From the NCBI GenBank assembly GCA_013360195.1, contig JABWCQ010000002.1, positions 312,932-376,931 on the forward strand: DNA of 64,000 nucleotides, written 5' to 3'. A model generated the notes under the pieces. The model saw only the letters and a list, made by a program, of their open reading frames with translations, did no database searches and was not told the origin of the DNA. Source of the stretch: a bacterium. GTDB taxonomy: Bacteria; Electryoneota; RPQS01. The first letter of the stretch is position 1; every line of letters begins with the position of its first letter. Shown here in pieces: positions 10,401 through 20,100 of this stretch. Position numbers and translations under genes: made by a program.

Positions 10401-11141
10401 CGCGGGAATCAACGTTACCGTCATGCCCAACTGCTGCTTCCACTTCACATATTCCTCAAGTGCCGAAAAGTAAGTGTCGGGCGCAATGATCAAGACATGA
10501 GACGGCTCTGAGGAATACAGGTTGGGAATATCGTCCGAATTCATGACGACTGCTTCAAGGACAGCGCGCCATGCTTCGGAATAGTGTGATCGCACTGATG
10601 CCAGCGGATTGACACCTTGGGAATCGTCAATGTCAATGCGGATAGTTGCTTCGTCAAGAATCTGGCAGGAATTAGAGTTGTTCGTGTACGTGACGGGCTT
10701 GACGGTGACCGGAACAAGCCTCACACCCCCGAATATGCCAACTGGACCAAGAGACACTCGCGGAACATTTGAGTTATTCTCCGGTATGTTCCTTGGTGTT
10801 GCCGGCCTTGTCACAGTTGTCCAAGATTCCACGGTGACAGAGGGGTTTCCTGTCGGCGGCAATGCCAGATAGAAGGTAAACCTCGGCATCAGCGATCCCG
10901 TGCTGTTCATTTCGCCCCATGTTCCAGGCAGCTCCTGGGTCAAGTCAATTTGACCAGTTGGCTGCAACCTCGCCATGTCCAGTCCGAAACGTATCAAATC
11001 GCTACTGGACTCAAGGAGTTCGAAATCAGGAGAAAATTCGGCCTCTCCGTAGAGTCCAAACGGTACTATCTGTGCCTCCGCAAATCGAAGAAAAGCGAAA
11101 GCAACTAAAAATAAAGCACTTATGGCACGCAACCGAAGCAT
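7449..11141 (-). CDS. secreted gingipain-like C25 cysteine peptidase with T9SS-type sorting tail
   Basis: 1230 residues. Signal peptide at 1-23 (basic start, hydrophobic LFLVAFAFL, cleavage after AEA). Propeptide-like region to about 210. The C25 catalytic domain spans about 214-600, with His422 in FVNHRGSG and Cys458 in TGIGCGVAKF, the spacing expected for the gingipain dyad. Repeated beta-sandwich domains follow (about 690-890), then a domain with the DWIEISPEEGG ... MWNDLWW pattern also present in the C25 paralogues at 21.3-31.2 kb. The C-terminus (about 1145-1230) carries YQNYPNPFNPETSIEYSL and a SGIYFYRL block, the type A sorting / FlgD-Ig-like tail. It likely acts outside the cell. AAGGTG precedes the ATG. 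It is the first gene of the unit running to 4771. Confidence 0.9.
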   Translation of the reverse strand: MLRLRAISALFLVAFAFLRFAEAQIVPFGLYGEAEFSPDFELLESSSDLIRFGLDMARLQPTGQIDLTQELPGTWGEMNSTGSLMPRFTFYLALPPTGNPSVTVESWTTVTRPATPRNIPENNSNVPRVSLGPVGIFGGVRLVPVTVKPVTYTNNSNSCQILDEATIRIDIDDSQGVNPLASVRSHYSEAWRAVLEAVVMNSDDIPNLYSSEPSHVLIIAPDTYFSALEEYVKWKQQLGMTVTLIPASQIDDDNSGNQLRARLISDLAQLSPRIDYVVLVGDETVLPTNILYTQDPVSRFSDVSFPGNFTNEAHFTELEGNDPFPDIFLGRWPVNSQSEVRSIVNRTVMHERNTFQSDSSRFERCVVSADHSVETQRLTIAYSREMLLNAGFQEVDTVYSLYTPNPQQMLNAVDEGVTFVNHRGSGWNQGWAGINFYNGTVPQISNAGKLCVVTGIGCGVAKFDAVDNECFGERWMLHGSVTNPQGAVGFVGPCWNTHTVYNDVLDTCLYKAILDYNIDELSPALAAGKMFSWAMFADFVDEDGVNQVATMMMRQYLTLSDPSLMLFTDTPDRLPVTLPTAIPAGPFALPITLSAGFTTEADSLTVGFRTQSQNTEMHVIPAEPGTWIVPVDFAFGDTIVATISGHNVLTQQHHITVAPTGAYLIHQGYSISDAEGNGDGRIQPGELIALTDTVRNVGSEPATGVIGFLGTGEENVEFGVNESGYGSVDAQEAGHSEPPFTFTVLSGFRGTSLAFEVVYDAIETDPRSEPFFVTVYSPELAASGLTINDGNDGILNRNEEGGFVFTITNTGNEILSSASIQISTNNSYLNVLDGTFDLPDLNPNQQYVLPPNALRVAAAWNTPSGTQALVDVEITADLVSYTFERSFSLPLILGQVGQNDPMAGSDGMYYMYDDTDVDYDHAAVYDWIEISPEEGGPGIELPFVQSHQTFAVVVPFAYSYFGVPYNSLSISTDGFVVPGVTEATNYDNHALPYETDFVSGMIAVMWNDLWWYFGDFGDVSYHYDSVSDRFIVEWHEVSTWGNSNRPSTFQLQLLNPATYPTPTGDAEWLMLYQDLFPHETAAEGATVGYETMDELNGATYYFNGSAPVTSAPFENGRAIRLTTAPPVILDAPPSPTLPSSSALYQNYPNPFNPETSIEYSLVSPANIRLEVFDILGRNVATLATGVRQAGRHVVHWNGKSNAGISVPSGIYFYRLTAPEFVQTRRMLLMR

Positions 11142-11588
11142 TTGACACCTTGGGATTGAACGCGAGACTGTAGTAAATATGTTTGTACCTTAAATATGCG
11201 AGACCCAACTGTCGAAATACTCAGAAGATACTTCTTGACGTACCCTTAAGAACTATGTACTTTGTAAAGAATCGGCCTATAAACAAGGTTCGAGAGCCAC
11301 TACACCTTGATTCCCATTTTATCTTTGAAGATAGCGGTTTGGAGAGGCCGAGTCAAGAGAGGCATTGGTGGAATCGAAAATACAATTGAGATGGAGCGTG
11401 ATTTGCCATAAAGTTAGCAGAATCATCACCTCGTCCAGACAGGCCGATTTGCACTTGTTTAAATTTTGTTTTATAAAGACTTAAGTTTAGGGCACACAAA
11501 GTCGTTCTGCGCGAGGACAGATTTCTACCCTCAACTGGGCAATAACCTGACATTACGTGAACTTTGATAGAACTCAGGAATTCGAAAG
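11142..11588. other. divergent intergenic region
   Basis: 447 bp between the divergently transcribed C25 gene and the Cys-rich secreted protein gene. Apart from the promoter at 11449-11477 I see no gene, tRNA or strong hairpin here. It is AT-rich compared with its surroundings. Confidence 0.6.
11449..11477 (+). promoter_or_regulatory. sigma70-like promoter for the gene at 11589
   Basis: -35 TTGCAC (11449-11454), 17-bp spacer, -10 TATAAA (11472-11477). The predicted start of transcription near 11484 would give a leader of about 105 nt. Confidence 0.4.
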
Positions 11589-12704
11589 ATGAACAGATTC
11601 TTTACGATTCTCATATTAGGCCTGTTTCAGATCAGCATCGCATATGGCCAACAAAGCCAGTCGATTCAGACTCCGGAGTCACAGGAGCTTTGGCGGATTT
11701 TTCAGCAGATCGCTGATTTAAAGACTTCTGAGCAGGACGTTCCGTCCAGCTTATACGAACAATACTACGAGCTGGATCGAGTGGTAAATCCCGAACTCTA
11801 TGGCAGAGAAGAAGGTTCCCAATTGGACCAGTTCCAGGATCTATGTCCAGGTGGTGTTGTGACAGGTCCGGATTCAGGCCAAACGTATCTTTTCGCAACG
11901 AACGGTTCAAGCCAGACTGCTACAAACAATTGCAGCTTCCCGTCGTGCAGAATAGGACGAGACTTGTTCCTGACGCTGGACGTCATGTACAAAGACAGTA
12001 TTACGATCACGACATGTGGCTCCGGATTTGACACTTACTTGTGTATATTCCAGGGCGCGTGCTGCGGTCAACCCGGGTCGGTCTTGTTTGCCTCGAACGA
12101 TAACGCTCCAGAAGTGTGCGGCGTGGCAACTACCTTACAGGCAGGAGTATCTCGCTGTTTTGATCCGGGGCGTTACTACATTTGCCTTGACGGATACGGT
12201 GCCGGCGCATTTGGCAACTATTCATTTAGGATTCAATTCCACGGCAATTCCTGCATTCCGCCGATAACCGAACCAGAGTGTCCGGCGGACTTTGAAATTC
12301 ACGAGGAAACATTCCCTGAAGGCTGTGACGCGTTCGCCAACACAGTAAACTGTAATCAAGGTTTTTGCGGGCAAATTGACCAGTCAGGTGATTTGGATGT
12401 ATATGCGTTAACCGTTACGGAATGCGCCCGGCTTGTTACGGTCAGTGTATGGGCAGATGATACGCCGGGGCGCACAGGCTTCGAAGGCGGACTGAATTCT
12501 CATTTGAGACTTTGGCCAGTTACCTGTGAGGCTCCTCTTGCGGTAAATAACGACTTCAACGGAGGCGAAGGAAGTCCGGTCGGTACAGACAGCCAATTGC
12601 AGATTATTCTTGAACCCGGCACATATTTCTTCGAAATTTCCGGTGCAGAGTCCACAACGGGTCCTTATGAGATTTTTGTCGGCTGTTCTCCGTGTGAGCA
12701 ATAG
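11589..12704 (+). CDS. secreted cysteine-rich protein with two PPC-like domains
   Basis: 371 residues. Signal peptide at 1-20 (FFTILILGLFQISIAYG). After a helical segment (20-85) come two beta-sandwich domains of about 130 residues each (about 88-215 and 225-370), with phrases such as SFPSCRIGRDLFLTLDV and GRYYICLDGYGAGAFGNYSF and, in the second, GDLDVYALTV ... GTYFFEISG. These resemble bacterial pre-peptidase C-terminal (PPC) carbohydrate/protein-binding folds. The many Cys residues (CCGQ, CSPC and others) suggest disulphides outside the cytoplasm. No catalytic motif and no YPNPF tail. It is probably a secreted adhesin or binding protein. The gene stands alone between the promoter at 11449 and the terminator at 12777. 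Confidence 0.7.
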   Translation: MNRFFTILILGLFQISIAYGQQSQSIQTPESQELWRIFQQIADLKTSEQDVPSSLYEQYYELDRVVNPELYGREEGSQLDQFQDLCPGGVVTGPDSGQTYLFATNGSSQTATNNCSFPSCRIGRDLFLTLDVMYKDSITITTCGSGFDTYLCIFQGACCGQPGSVLFASNDNAPEVCGVATTLQAGVSRCFDPGRYYICLDGYGAGAFGNYSFRIQFHGNSCIPPITEPECPADFEIHEETFPEGCDAFANTVNCNQGFCGQIDQSGDLDVYALTVTECARLVTVSVWADDTPGRTGFEGGLNSHLRLWPVTCEAPLAVNNDFNGGEGSPVGTDSQLQIILEPGTYFFEISGAESTTGPYEIFVGCSPCEQ

Positions 12705-12776
12705 AGCGTTTCGCCAAACAACTTTGCACGTCTTTGCCGATGATAATTCTCATTGTCGAAGGTGTTGAAAGAAATA

Positions 12777-12806
12777 AGAAACCCCGCATCGACAGCGGGG
12801 TTTCTT
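12777..12806. terminator. bidirectional terminator between convergent genes
   Basis: An 11-bp perfect stem AGAAACCCCGC (12777-12787) / GCGGGGTTTCT (12795-12805) with a 7-nt loop. A rich flank on one side and T rich on the other allow it to serve the gene ending at 12704 (plus) and sppA ending at 12829 (minus). Confidence 0.8.
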
Positions 12807-12828
12807 CATTACCAGACTCCGACAATGA

Positions 12829-14619
12829 CTAGAGGTCAAATGAGACAGGCAGCACTGTTTGCAAGAACTCAAACCTATTGTAAAATCCCTTCAGTTTCTC
12901 TTTGACCGCTTCAGTTGAATATAAAGTGTCTAACTGGTTGGCGACATTGAGCATCAGATTCACACTACTCAAGAACCGGTCCACGATATAATTGAACACG
13001 TCACGTTCCCGCGGGTAATACCTCACATCGTATTCATCATCGACCAAGTTTGCCTGCGTCGCTGCCAATTTGACGGCAAGATCAAGCCCTCCAAGCGTGT
13101 CTGCAAGTCCCCGGGCAACGGCCTGATTTCCCGTCCAGACCCGCCCTTCAGCAACAGTGTCCACAATTGACATCTCAAGCTTTCGGCCCGTGGACACATC
13201 CTCTCTAAACTCGGCATAAACCGAATCCATCAAACTACCTAGTACTGCCTTCTGCTCAGAACCGAGATCCTTATCAATTCTGAAGAAGTTTGCCCAACGC
13301 CCGATGGAAATCGTCTCCTCGCGAGCACCAATTTTCCGGTAGAGCTCTTCGGCAGTGGGAAACATTGAGACAACACCGATGGAACCAGTAATTGTATTGG
13401 GCTGCACAACAATTTTGTCAGCGGCCATTGAAATATAGTAACCACCCGACGCCGCAATTCTCCCCATTGAGACGATGAGTGGTTTCTTAGCCTTAAGCCT
13501 TCGCGCTGATTCAAGGATTTGCTTTGATGCAAGCGCCGAACCACCCGGAGAATTTACCCGCAACACTACGGCCTTCACTTCGTCATTTTCAGCAAGGTTA
13601 TCGAGCTGCTTGATCAATCCAGAAGCGGTAATCTCGTCACTTTGCATCACATCGGAATCGTCTCCGAACTCAATAGGACCCTGAGCATAGAGAACTGCAA
13701 CCTCATCACTGTGAACCTGCAGTTTCGAAGCGTGCGTCGTATTCAGATAGCGATGTGCAGTAATGGACTCAAACTCCTCTGAACCGCCTTGCAGGCGTTT
13801 CTTAAGTACCGGCCAGTCGTTTAGTCCATCAACGTAACCGCGGTTAAGACACGATTGAGCGCTGACTATGAACTCCTCCCCTTCCATGATTTCACGATTA
13901 AGTGACTCGAAACTGACACTGGATCGGGAAGACGCAGTTTCCTCGACATATGTCTTGTATATGTCATTAAATAGGTATGTCAAGCTTTCACGGACTTCCG
14001 CAGACATGCTGTCGCGTGCGAAGTCTTCATATGCGCCCTTGTAGCGGCCGGCATGAAACACATGGAATTTAATACCCAGTTTCTCGAACGTGGACTTCAC
14101 GTACGTATTGCTGAGGCCAATCCCGCCAAAGTTTATTCCACTCAAACGACCGGGCATCAAGAAGATGCTGTCGCAGACGCTGGCAAGATAATAGTCACGA
14201 TCAGTCGCAACATCAAGATGTGCGTACACGGGCTTATCCGATTGTCGAAACTCGAGTATTGCGTTGCGAAGCTCCCGCAGGCTTGCCATTCCGGTCACCC
14301 CCTGAGGCCTCACGACAACTCCCGCAATGTTCGGATCATTCCCTGCCAGCTTGAGGGCTCTTGTCATTTCGTTCAAAGTCGAACCTCCCGGGCCTCCGCC
14401 AAGAATGCCGAGATTTGGCTCGGAACTGTAATCGGCAATGCTGCCTGAAGGATTCAAATACAGCCATGTGTTTGGCTCGATTTCGAACTGCGGCTCGAAT
14501 TTCGCCTGAAATCCCCCGGAAATCGCATTGGAGATTCCCCAGCCGATTATCAGAGCCATGAGGACAAATCCGCCCGCCAGAATCCCGAGAATCCAACAGC
14601 AGGCTTTGTTTGACGACAT
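12829..14619 (-). CDS. sppA: signal peptide peptidase SppA (67K type)
   Basis: 596 residues, tandem-domain long form. One N-terminal membrane helix (about 8-30, WILGILAGGFVLMALIIGW). The catalytic lysine is probably Lys194 (GRYKGAYEDF) in the first domain, and the catalytic serine Ser391 in GRIAASGGYY in the second; the spacing matches the E. coli Lys209/Ser409 pair. NSPGGSALAS (356-365) is the conserved glycine-rich block. The enzyme degrades released signal peptides in the membrane, fitting a region rich in secreted proteins. The ATG at 14619 has CAGGAG upstream. The gene converges on the terminator at 12777. Confidence 0.93.
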   Translation of the reverse strand: MSSNKACCWILGILAGGFVLMALIIGWGISNAISGGFQAKFEPQFEIEPNTWLYLNPSGSIADYSSEPNLGILGGGPGGSTLNEMTRALKLAGNDPNIAGVVVRPQGVTGMASLRELRNAILEFRQSDKPVYAHLDVATDRDYYLASVCDSIFLMPGRLSGINFGGIGLSNTYVKSTFEKLGIKFHVFHAGRYKGAYEDFARDSMSAEVRESLTYLFNDIYKTYVEETASSRSSVSFESLNREIMEGEEFIVSAQSCLNRGYVDGLNDWPVLKKRLQGGSEEFESITAHRYLNTTHASKLQVHSDEVAVLYAQGPIEFGDDSDVMQSDEITASGLIKQLDNLAENDEVKAVVLRVNSPGGSALASKQILESARRLKAKKPLIVSMGRIAASGGYYISMAADKIVVQPNTITGSIGVVSMFPTAEELYRKIGAREETISIGRWANFFRIDKDLGSEQKAVLGSLMDSVYAEFREDVSTGRKLEMSIVDTVAEGRVWTGNQAVARGLADTLGGLDLAVKLAATQANLVDDEYDVRYYPRERDVFNYIVDRFLSSVNLMLNVANQLDTLYSTEAVKEKLKGFYNRFEFLQTVLPVSFDL

Positions 14620-14782
14620 TATTTCTCACTCCTGTATTATAGTGCCCCAATCAGGGCTTGTTTTCGGGTTGAAACTTCTTAATTTACGATATTCCAAGAT
14701 TAGATAAAATGGACAACCTGCAAAGCCGAGCCGGGGCACAATCCTTGCTTTGTTATCTGCATAAAAAAGAAAGATTTAAAGT

Positions 14783-16273
14783 TTGAATATAGATAGAGCA
14801 CTCATGGTCGCGCTGGCTGGCGGCGTAGCCCTCCTTTACACGGCCATCGTCTTCGCCTTTTTCGACGGGACAGATCCGGAGAACCGCCTGCTCTATCTTG
14901 CCGCTATAGGAATACCATTGGCGATCGGTTTTTTTGCCGCGCCAAGGTTTTCCTTATATATTCTCGGAATCCTCGTCTATTCAATCGATTGGCTCTCGGA
15001 ATACTGGCAACTGATTCCTCGAGAAGCTACGTGGCTGGTCGACCTGTTTATAGTTTTGTTTGCGCTTCGCTACGGCCTTACCTTCTTCTCGGCAAAGCAC
15101 AAGATCTTCGCGGTCGAAAAGTTAATCCTTCTTGCCCTCGTGTTTGCCGTTCTATCGGCCTTGATAAACGGGGAGGCAACATCCACGTTACTTGTGGGAC
15201 TTAGGGTAGGCTTTCGCTATTTATTGCTTTTCCTTGCAGCAACTGGACTCCATCCGCGCGAAGACGCAGCCGCGAAATTCGTGCGTTTTCTGTTTCTCAT
15301 TGGACTGCTCCAGACACCGGTCGTATTGTGGCAGTGGCAATTCACCAATTGGATATCAGAAGACGAGTTGAACGGCACTTTTGGGCGCAACCAGACCCCG
15401 GGCATCGCTTTGTTTATGTTAGTGCTCTACTGCTACCTTATTGCAAAGATGATCGAGCAAAAACATATTAAGGCGGGGTATCTGCTTGCAATGCTCTGGA
15501 TGCTGGTCTGTCCCATCCTCGGTGAAGCGAAATTCTTTTTCCTGTTGTTGCCTTTGTTCGTACTATTCATGGTGCGGGCGGAATTCATAAAGAGACCTGC
15601 GGTCGCCATCGCCCTGAGTCTCGTAGGAATTGTCATGATTGTGGCGGTTGACTACGTCATCGTTGAAACAGGTTTCTGGCGCGAAGGTCGAAATCCTTTG
15701 ACCTACATCAGGCGATTGCCCGAAGTGTTTCAGACGGAACTGGAGCGGCCCCAAGAACAGAATTTCGAGCGTTCGTACAGGTTTGTCAGCGCTTTGGTAC
15801 TCGCGTCCCGCGATGCCAAGTCATTCTGGTTTGGCAACGGTCCCGGTTCGATAACATTGTCTTATGTCTCGGGCAGACACTCGAAAACCGCAGATTATTA
15901 TGCCGGATTCGGTTTAACTTCCAGCGCACCGACAGTTCCTTGGATGCTTATTGAATACGGCTATCTTGGCACTATTCTGATGTTTCTGATTCTGTTTGCG
16001 ATTTATCGGAGAGGCAAGATACTAAGAGCGTCAGAACGCGAAGAACACAGAGTTTATGGGCGGATGTTGGAGGGCATGACCTTTCTTTATGTCGCATGGC
16101 TCTTCTACCAATCCGCATGGCAGTCAGATTCAATGAATTTCATCTACTGGCCGCTCGCAGGCATATTTGTTCGGCTAAGTTATCAGGAACAAGAAGTGCG
16201 AAAATATGCTTCAGCCGTTGCCCGTGCTAATGATCAGAAAGGAATGAGCTCCCGGCCAGTTCTTGCCGGTTGA
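14783..16273 (+). CDS. O-antigen ligase/polymerase-like multi-pass membrane protein
   Basis: 496 residues with about 11-12 predicted membrane helices. A large loop at about 300-400 contains REGRNPLTYIRRLPEVFQ and FWFGNGPGSITLSY, then a helix beginning WMLIEYGYLGTILMF; this layout of helices, long periplasmic loop and GxGxG-type motif is seen in WaaL/Wzy O-antigen ligases and polymerases (Wzy_C). It probably joins or polymerises surface polysaccharide at the inner membrane. It starts at TTG 14783; ATG 14804 is an alternative. The stop overlaps a TTG (TTGA) leading into the DoxX-like gene. The polysaccharide genes at 44-47 kb are far away. Confidence 0.8.
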   Translation: MNIDRALMVALAGGVALLYTAIVFAFFDGTDPENRLLYLAAIGIPLAIGFFAAPRFSLYILGILVYSIDWLSEYWQLIPREATWLVDLFIVLFALRYGLTFFSAKHKIFAVEKLILLALVFAVLSALINGEATSTLLVGLRVGFRYLLLFLAATGLHPREDAAAKFVRFLFLIGLLQTPVVLWQWQFTNWISEDELNGTFGRNQTPGIALFMLVLYCYLIAKMIEQKHIKAGYLLAMLWMLVCPILGEAKFFFLLLPLFVLFMVRAEFIKRPAVAIALSLVGIVMIVAVDYVIVETGFWREGRNPLTYIRRLPEVFQTELERPQEQNFERSYRFVSALVLASRDAKSFWFGNGPGSITLSYVSGRHSKTADYYAGFGLTSSAPTVPWMLIEYGYLGTILMFLILFAIYRRGKILRASEREEHRVYGRMLEGMTFLYVAWLFYQSAWQSDSMNFIYWPLAGIFVRLSYQEQEVRKYASAVARANDQKGMSSRPVLAG

Positions 16274-16284
16274 CAAGATTGACT

Positions 16285-16737
16285 ATGACCTTTGAGTTTG
16301 ACAAGTTTGACGCCGAACTCTCCGGCTGGATGGAGAAGTGGGGCATGCGATTGCTTAGGTATTCGCTGGCTGTTGTATTCATTTGGTTTGGACTGTTGAA
16401 ACCTCTTGGGGTCAGCCCAGCCGCGGAATTGGTGGAAAGAACAGTATATTGGTTTCCTCCGGACGTGTTCATACCAATACTTGGCTGGTGGGAGGTGTTG
16501 ATCGGCATATGCATGTTATGGCGACCATTGATACGAGTTTCCATCTTTCTCTTGTTGTTGCAGATGCCGGGCACAATGCTGCCACTTGTACTGCTTCCCG
16601 ATGTCTGTTTTACCCATATTCCATGGGGCCTCACAATCGAAGGACAATATATCATCAAGAATCTCGCATTGGTCAGCGCTGCCATTGTTGTAGGCGGAAC
16701 TGTACGGAAGAAAGACGACCCCAGGCACTTATTATGA
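16285..16737 (+). CDS. DoxX/DUF417-like four-helix membrane protein
   Basis: 150 residues from ATG 16285, or 155 from the TTG at 16270 that overlaps the upstream stop. Four hydrophobic helices (about 25-45, 65-90, 92-115, 120-145), with FIWFGLLKPLG in the first and ILGWWEVLIGI in the second, as in DoxX-like proteins. The biochemical role of this family is poorly defined. It appears co-transcribed with the O-antigen-ligase-like gene and is followed by a terminator 31 bp downstream. Confidence 0.7.
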   Translation: MTFEFDKFDAELSGWMEKWGMRLLRYSLAVVFIWFGLLKPLGVSPAAELVERTVYWFPPDVFIPILGWWEVLIGICMLWRPLIRVSIFLLLLQMPGTMLPLVLLPDVCFTHIPWGLTIEGQYIIKNLALVSAAIVVGGTVRKKDDPRHLL

Positions 16738-16767
16738 GTGTGGAATTGGGCAAAAGGTTTATAAGAA

Positions 16768-16791
16768 AAGCCCTCACCGTAGTGAGGGCTT
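16768..16791. terminator. bidirectional terminator, DoxX-like gene / tRNA pair
   Basis: A perfect 10-bp stem AAGCCCTCAC (16768-16777) / GTGAGGGCTT (16782-16791) with loop CGTA. On the minus strand it is followed by TTTTCTTAT and ends the tRNA transcript; on the plus strand it follows the DoxX-like gene. Confidence 0.85.
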
Positions 16792-16796
16792 ATTTG

Positions 16797-16868
16797 TGAC
16801 CCCAGGGAGGATCGAACTCCCATTGCGAGAATGAAAATCTCGAGTCCTAACCATTAGACGATGGGGCC
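16797..16868 (-). tRNA. tRNA-Glu (anticodon TTC)
   Basis: Minus strand begins GGCCCCATCGTCTAATGG, with anticodon stem CGAGA / TCTCG around loop TTTTCAT (anticodon TTC), T arm GGGAG-TTCGATC-CTCCC and acceptor ending TGGGGTC-A. CCA is not encoded. It lies 21 bp downstream of tRNA-His and appears co-transcribed with it. Confidence 0.95.
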
Positions 16869-16889
16869 ACGAGGCAAAACCAAATCGTG

Positions 16890-16964
16890 GGTGGCTGAGG
16901 GGATTCGAACCCCCGACCCTTGGAACCACAATCCAATGCTCTAACCAGCTGAGCTACAACCACC
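16890..16964 (-). tRNA. tRNA-His (anticodon GTG)
   Basis: Minus strand begins GGTGGTTGTAGCTCAGCTGG. Anticodon stem TTGGA / TCCAA around TTGTGGT gives GTG. T arm CGGGG-TTCGAAT-CCCCT. The extra G at -1 faces C73, as expected of tRNA-His. CCA is not encoded. Confidence 0.95.
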
Positions 16965-17014
16965 AAACAGGTCTTCAAGGTGGCAACCAGCCCCCAAAGG
17001 CCATAAGAACACTT

Positions 17015-17043
17015 ATTTTAAGTATTTCGCGTAAAAAAGTCAA
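17015..17043 (-). promoter_or_regulatory. promoter of the tRNA-His/tRNA-Glu operon
   Basis: On the minus strand: -35 TTGACT (17043-17038), 17-bp spacer, -10 TAAAAT (17020-17015). Its -35 box overlaps the end of the terminator hairpin of the histidine kinase gene upstream. Confidence 0.6.
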
Positions 17044-17064
17044 GCCCGGCGAGTTGCCGGGCTT
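17030..17064 (-). terminator. terminator of the hybrid histidine kinase gene
   Basis: A perfect 9-bp stem AAGCCCGGC (17042-17050) / GCCGGGCTT (17056-17064), followed on the minus strand by GACTTTTTT. The T run is also the -35/spacer of the tRNA promoter. Confidence 0.75.
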
Positions 17065-17127
17065 TTATGTAAAATATTAATAATATAAGGATTAACTCAT
17101 TTCAATGCTGAACAAGCGAGTCATGCC

Positions 17128-20100
17128 TCATTGGGCCAAGTGGTCTAGAACTTCACGAACAGAACCAAGTAATTCGGAAGGCCGATACGGCTTTTGAATA
17201 AAGGCCACGGAGCCAAGGCTGATTCTTCGCCGTTCCGCTGAAGCATCCGGGAGTCCACTGGAGAGGATGATTGGCGTGCTTTCCTTTTCCTCAAGGATTA
17301 GTGCAACGGCCTCGTCACCACTTATAACAGGCAGAGAAATGTCCATAATCACGAGATCGATCTGGTTCTTGTTCTCACAAAAGATGGACACGGCTTCCCT
17401 GCCATCTGTGGCCACGATAACAGAGTAGCCCGCTGACTCCAGTACCTCTTTGCCGAGGTCGATAATGACAGGCTCGTCATCAACGAGCAGAATTGTCTCA
17501 TTACCGCCCCTGACGTTGCCAAATGCTCTTTCAACCGGTGGCGAGGCAGCGGGGGAAGCGCTGCGAGGCAACAAAATCTTGAATACGCTGCCTTTACCTT
17601 CGGCCGAACTCACCTGAATCTCACCACCGAGGTCCTCTACAAGTTCCGCAACTATGGACAGACCCAGACCGGTACCGCGATGTTCAGACTTTGTTGTAAA
17701 GAATGCATCAAAGATCCTTTTCTGAACTTGCGGCGTCATGCCACAGCCGTTATCAATCACGGAAATCATGACACAGTCGCGAGTAACCCGTTTGCCTTCA
17801 GCAAGCCTGAGAAGATGAGCGGTGACATTTTCAGTTCGAATGCGAATGAAGGGCAGTTCATCAGCCATGCTGCTTGAGCCAAGTTTTTCAACGATAGCAT
17901 CGGCCGCATTCACACCTAAATTCATCAGAATTTGTTCAAGCTGATTGACATTCGCGGCGATCGGCCAAATATTCGGGTTGCCTTCATCTATCACTGAGAT
18001 TCTCCGGTCTACCGTCCTCGATAACATCCGGACAACATTTGAACAGATTAGATTAGGATCAAGAGCGATCGGCTGGTCAGTGGACTTACGGCTATAACTT
18101 AGCAGCTGCTTGACCAGGTTGGAAGCACGTTCAGCAGCGCGGGCGGCCTCACGTGCAAAGTCTCTTCCGCCGTCAGTTGTACATGATGACTGTTCAAGCA
18201 GCTCGAGGTTTCCGATTATACCCGTTAGGAGATTGTTAAAGTCGTGGGCAATTCCACCAGCCAATCTGCCGACCGCTTCGAGCTTTTGTGCGTGTCTCAG
18301 TTTGTCCTGCAGTTGCCTTAACTCCGTCATATCCCGGACTTCGAGCAAATAAAGGTTGTCGGAGATCGCCGTGTACGTCCATATCAATGACCGGCTGTTA
18401 ACTTGTGATTCAGCGACTTGCTGTACTTGAAGGTCTTGCCGTAACGACATGAAGCTTGCGAACAATTCCGGATCAATTAGCTGACGGACATGGTCCTGCC
18501 CATGTTCAATCAACATGCGTTTGGCTGCCGCGCTGGATGCTATCACTGCGCCAGATCCATCCAATAACCAAACGGGAAAAGTCATCCCTTCCGATAGCAT
18601 CTGCAGTTGCTGCAACTGTTGCTTTTCACCATTGCTGAGCGTTCCTGCTTCGCGGGGAACCACAGATCCGTAAATTCCGATCTGGCCGCTCGCAGACTTG
18701 CAATAGATCCATTGTACAGAAGTGCTGCCTAACTGCCGGTGTCTCTCCTCACTGTTTGACTCACCTTTGACAATATCCGCTACAATATCCATGTGATCTT
18801 CGGGCAAGACATCTGCGATGTGCTCGCAACAGCTTCGCTTCATGAGAGCCTCTGCAGCCGCATTCATATAATGAACCGTGCCGTCGGAAGAGCAGGCAAG
18901 CACTGGGAACGGATTGTCAGTCGGGAGCAATCGCAGGAGACGCTGCTCTTGTTCCCATAATTTCGTATCGGTGATATCCTGACCGAAACCGACAATGTAC
19001 TCAATCTGACCGCTCAGATTGGTAACGGGACTGACCGCCTTAAGATAGTATCTTTCACGGTCGTAAATATCTCTGGCTGTTTCTTCAAAACTCACTTGAC
19101 CGCCCTCTGCAAGCACTCGTGAAAGGGCGGCGGCTCTGTTGCGACCGATTTCGGGGTCCATGTTAAGTCGATGCGCCAGTTCTTCATCGTTACGGCCAAT
19201 CAGCCAGTCACGAATTGCGGGATCCGGAACATTTGCGCGGTTTGTGTAGCGGTAGTTGCCGTGTTGATCATAAACCGCGATTTGGGCAGGTAAGTTGTCA
19301 AGCAGGTTTTCAAAAAACTGCTTCAGGTCAAGGATTTCCTCTTCAGCGCGCTGTCTGTCGATAGCTTGCGCAAGGTAGTTCGCAATTACATTAAGCGGGA
19401 TGATCTGCTGGTTCAGCTCTTCAAGAGCCTGATCAATTGACGTTACGAATTGAGAATCACCCAACCAAAGCACACCGATGACTGTGTCGCGAACCCGGAG
19501 AGGAACACAAACAACTTTCTGGAGGCCCATGCGCCGAAGGTCTGCATGTGCATAGTCCGGTCTTCGGCTTGCCTGTGCGTCAGTAACCGGTTCACCACTT
19601 CGAATGACCGTGCCTGAAATTGTCAAGTTTGCGGGCACTCGAAACCCGAGCGGAAGTCCGCTATTAGTTTCGCCTACGAGAATACACTCGTCAGTAACAG
19701 GGTCATACAATTCAATTGCCGCGATTTCGAAAGGAAATCTTGTGATAAGGATCTTCGGAAGCTGGGAGTAAACAAGATCCATTGATCGAGCAGACAGAAA
19801 CAGCTGCGATGAAATGGCCGTGGTTTCCTTATCATGCGCCATTCTCTTTCGTTCCGAGACGTCACGCACAATGGCCATGATCATGGAACGCCCGCTGACT
19901 TCAATACTCGCGAGCGAAACTTCACAGTTTAGGAGTGCACCGTCCTTACGGACATGAAGCCACTCAAAGTTCTGCGGAATTCCGGCGCGTGCGCGACTGA
20001 TGTATTCCGCAGCGAGCTTATCGGATCTTTGGCCGTCTGGCTGGAACTTAGGAGAGAATTCCGAAGGAGCGTGGCCGATAATGTCATCATGTTCACATCC

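Noticed and set aside
14636-14641. perfect TATAAT upstream of sppA
   Set aside because: Transcription would begin inside the ribosome site about 10 bp before the ATG, and no -35 box is present.
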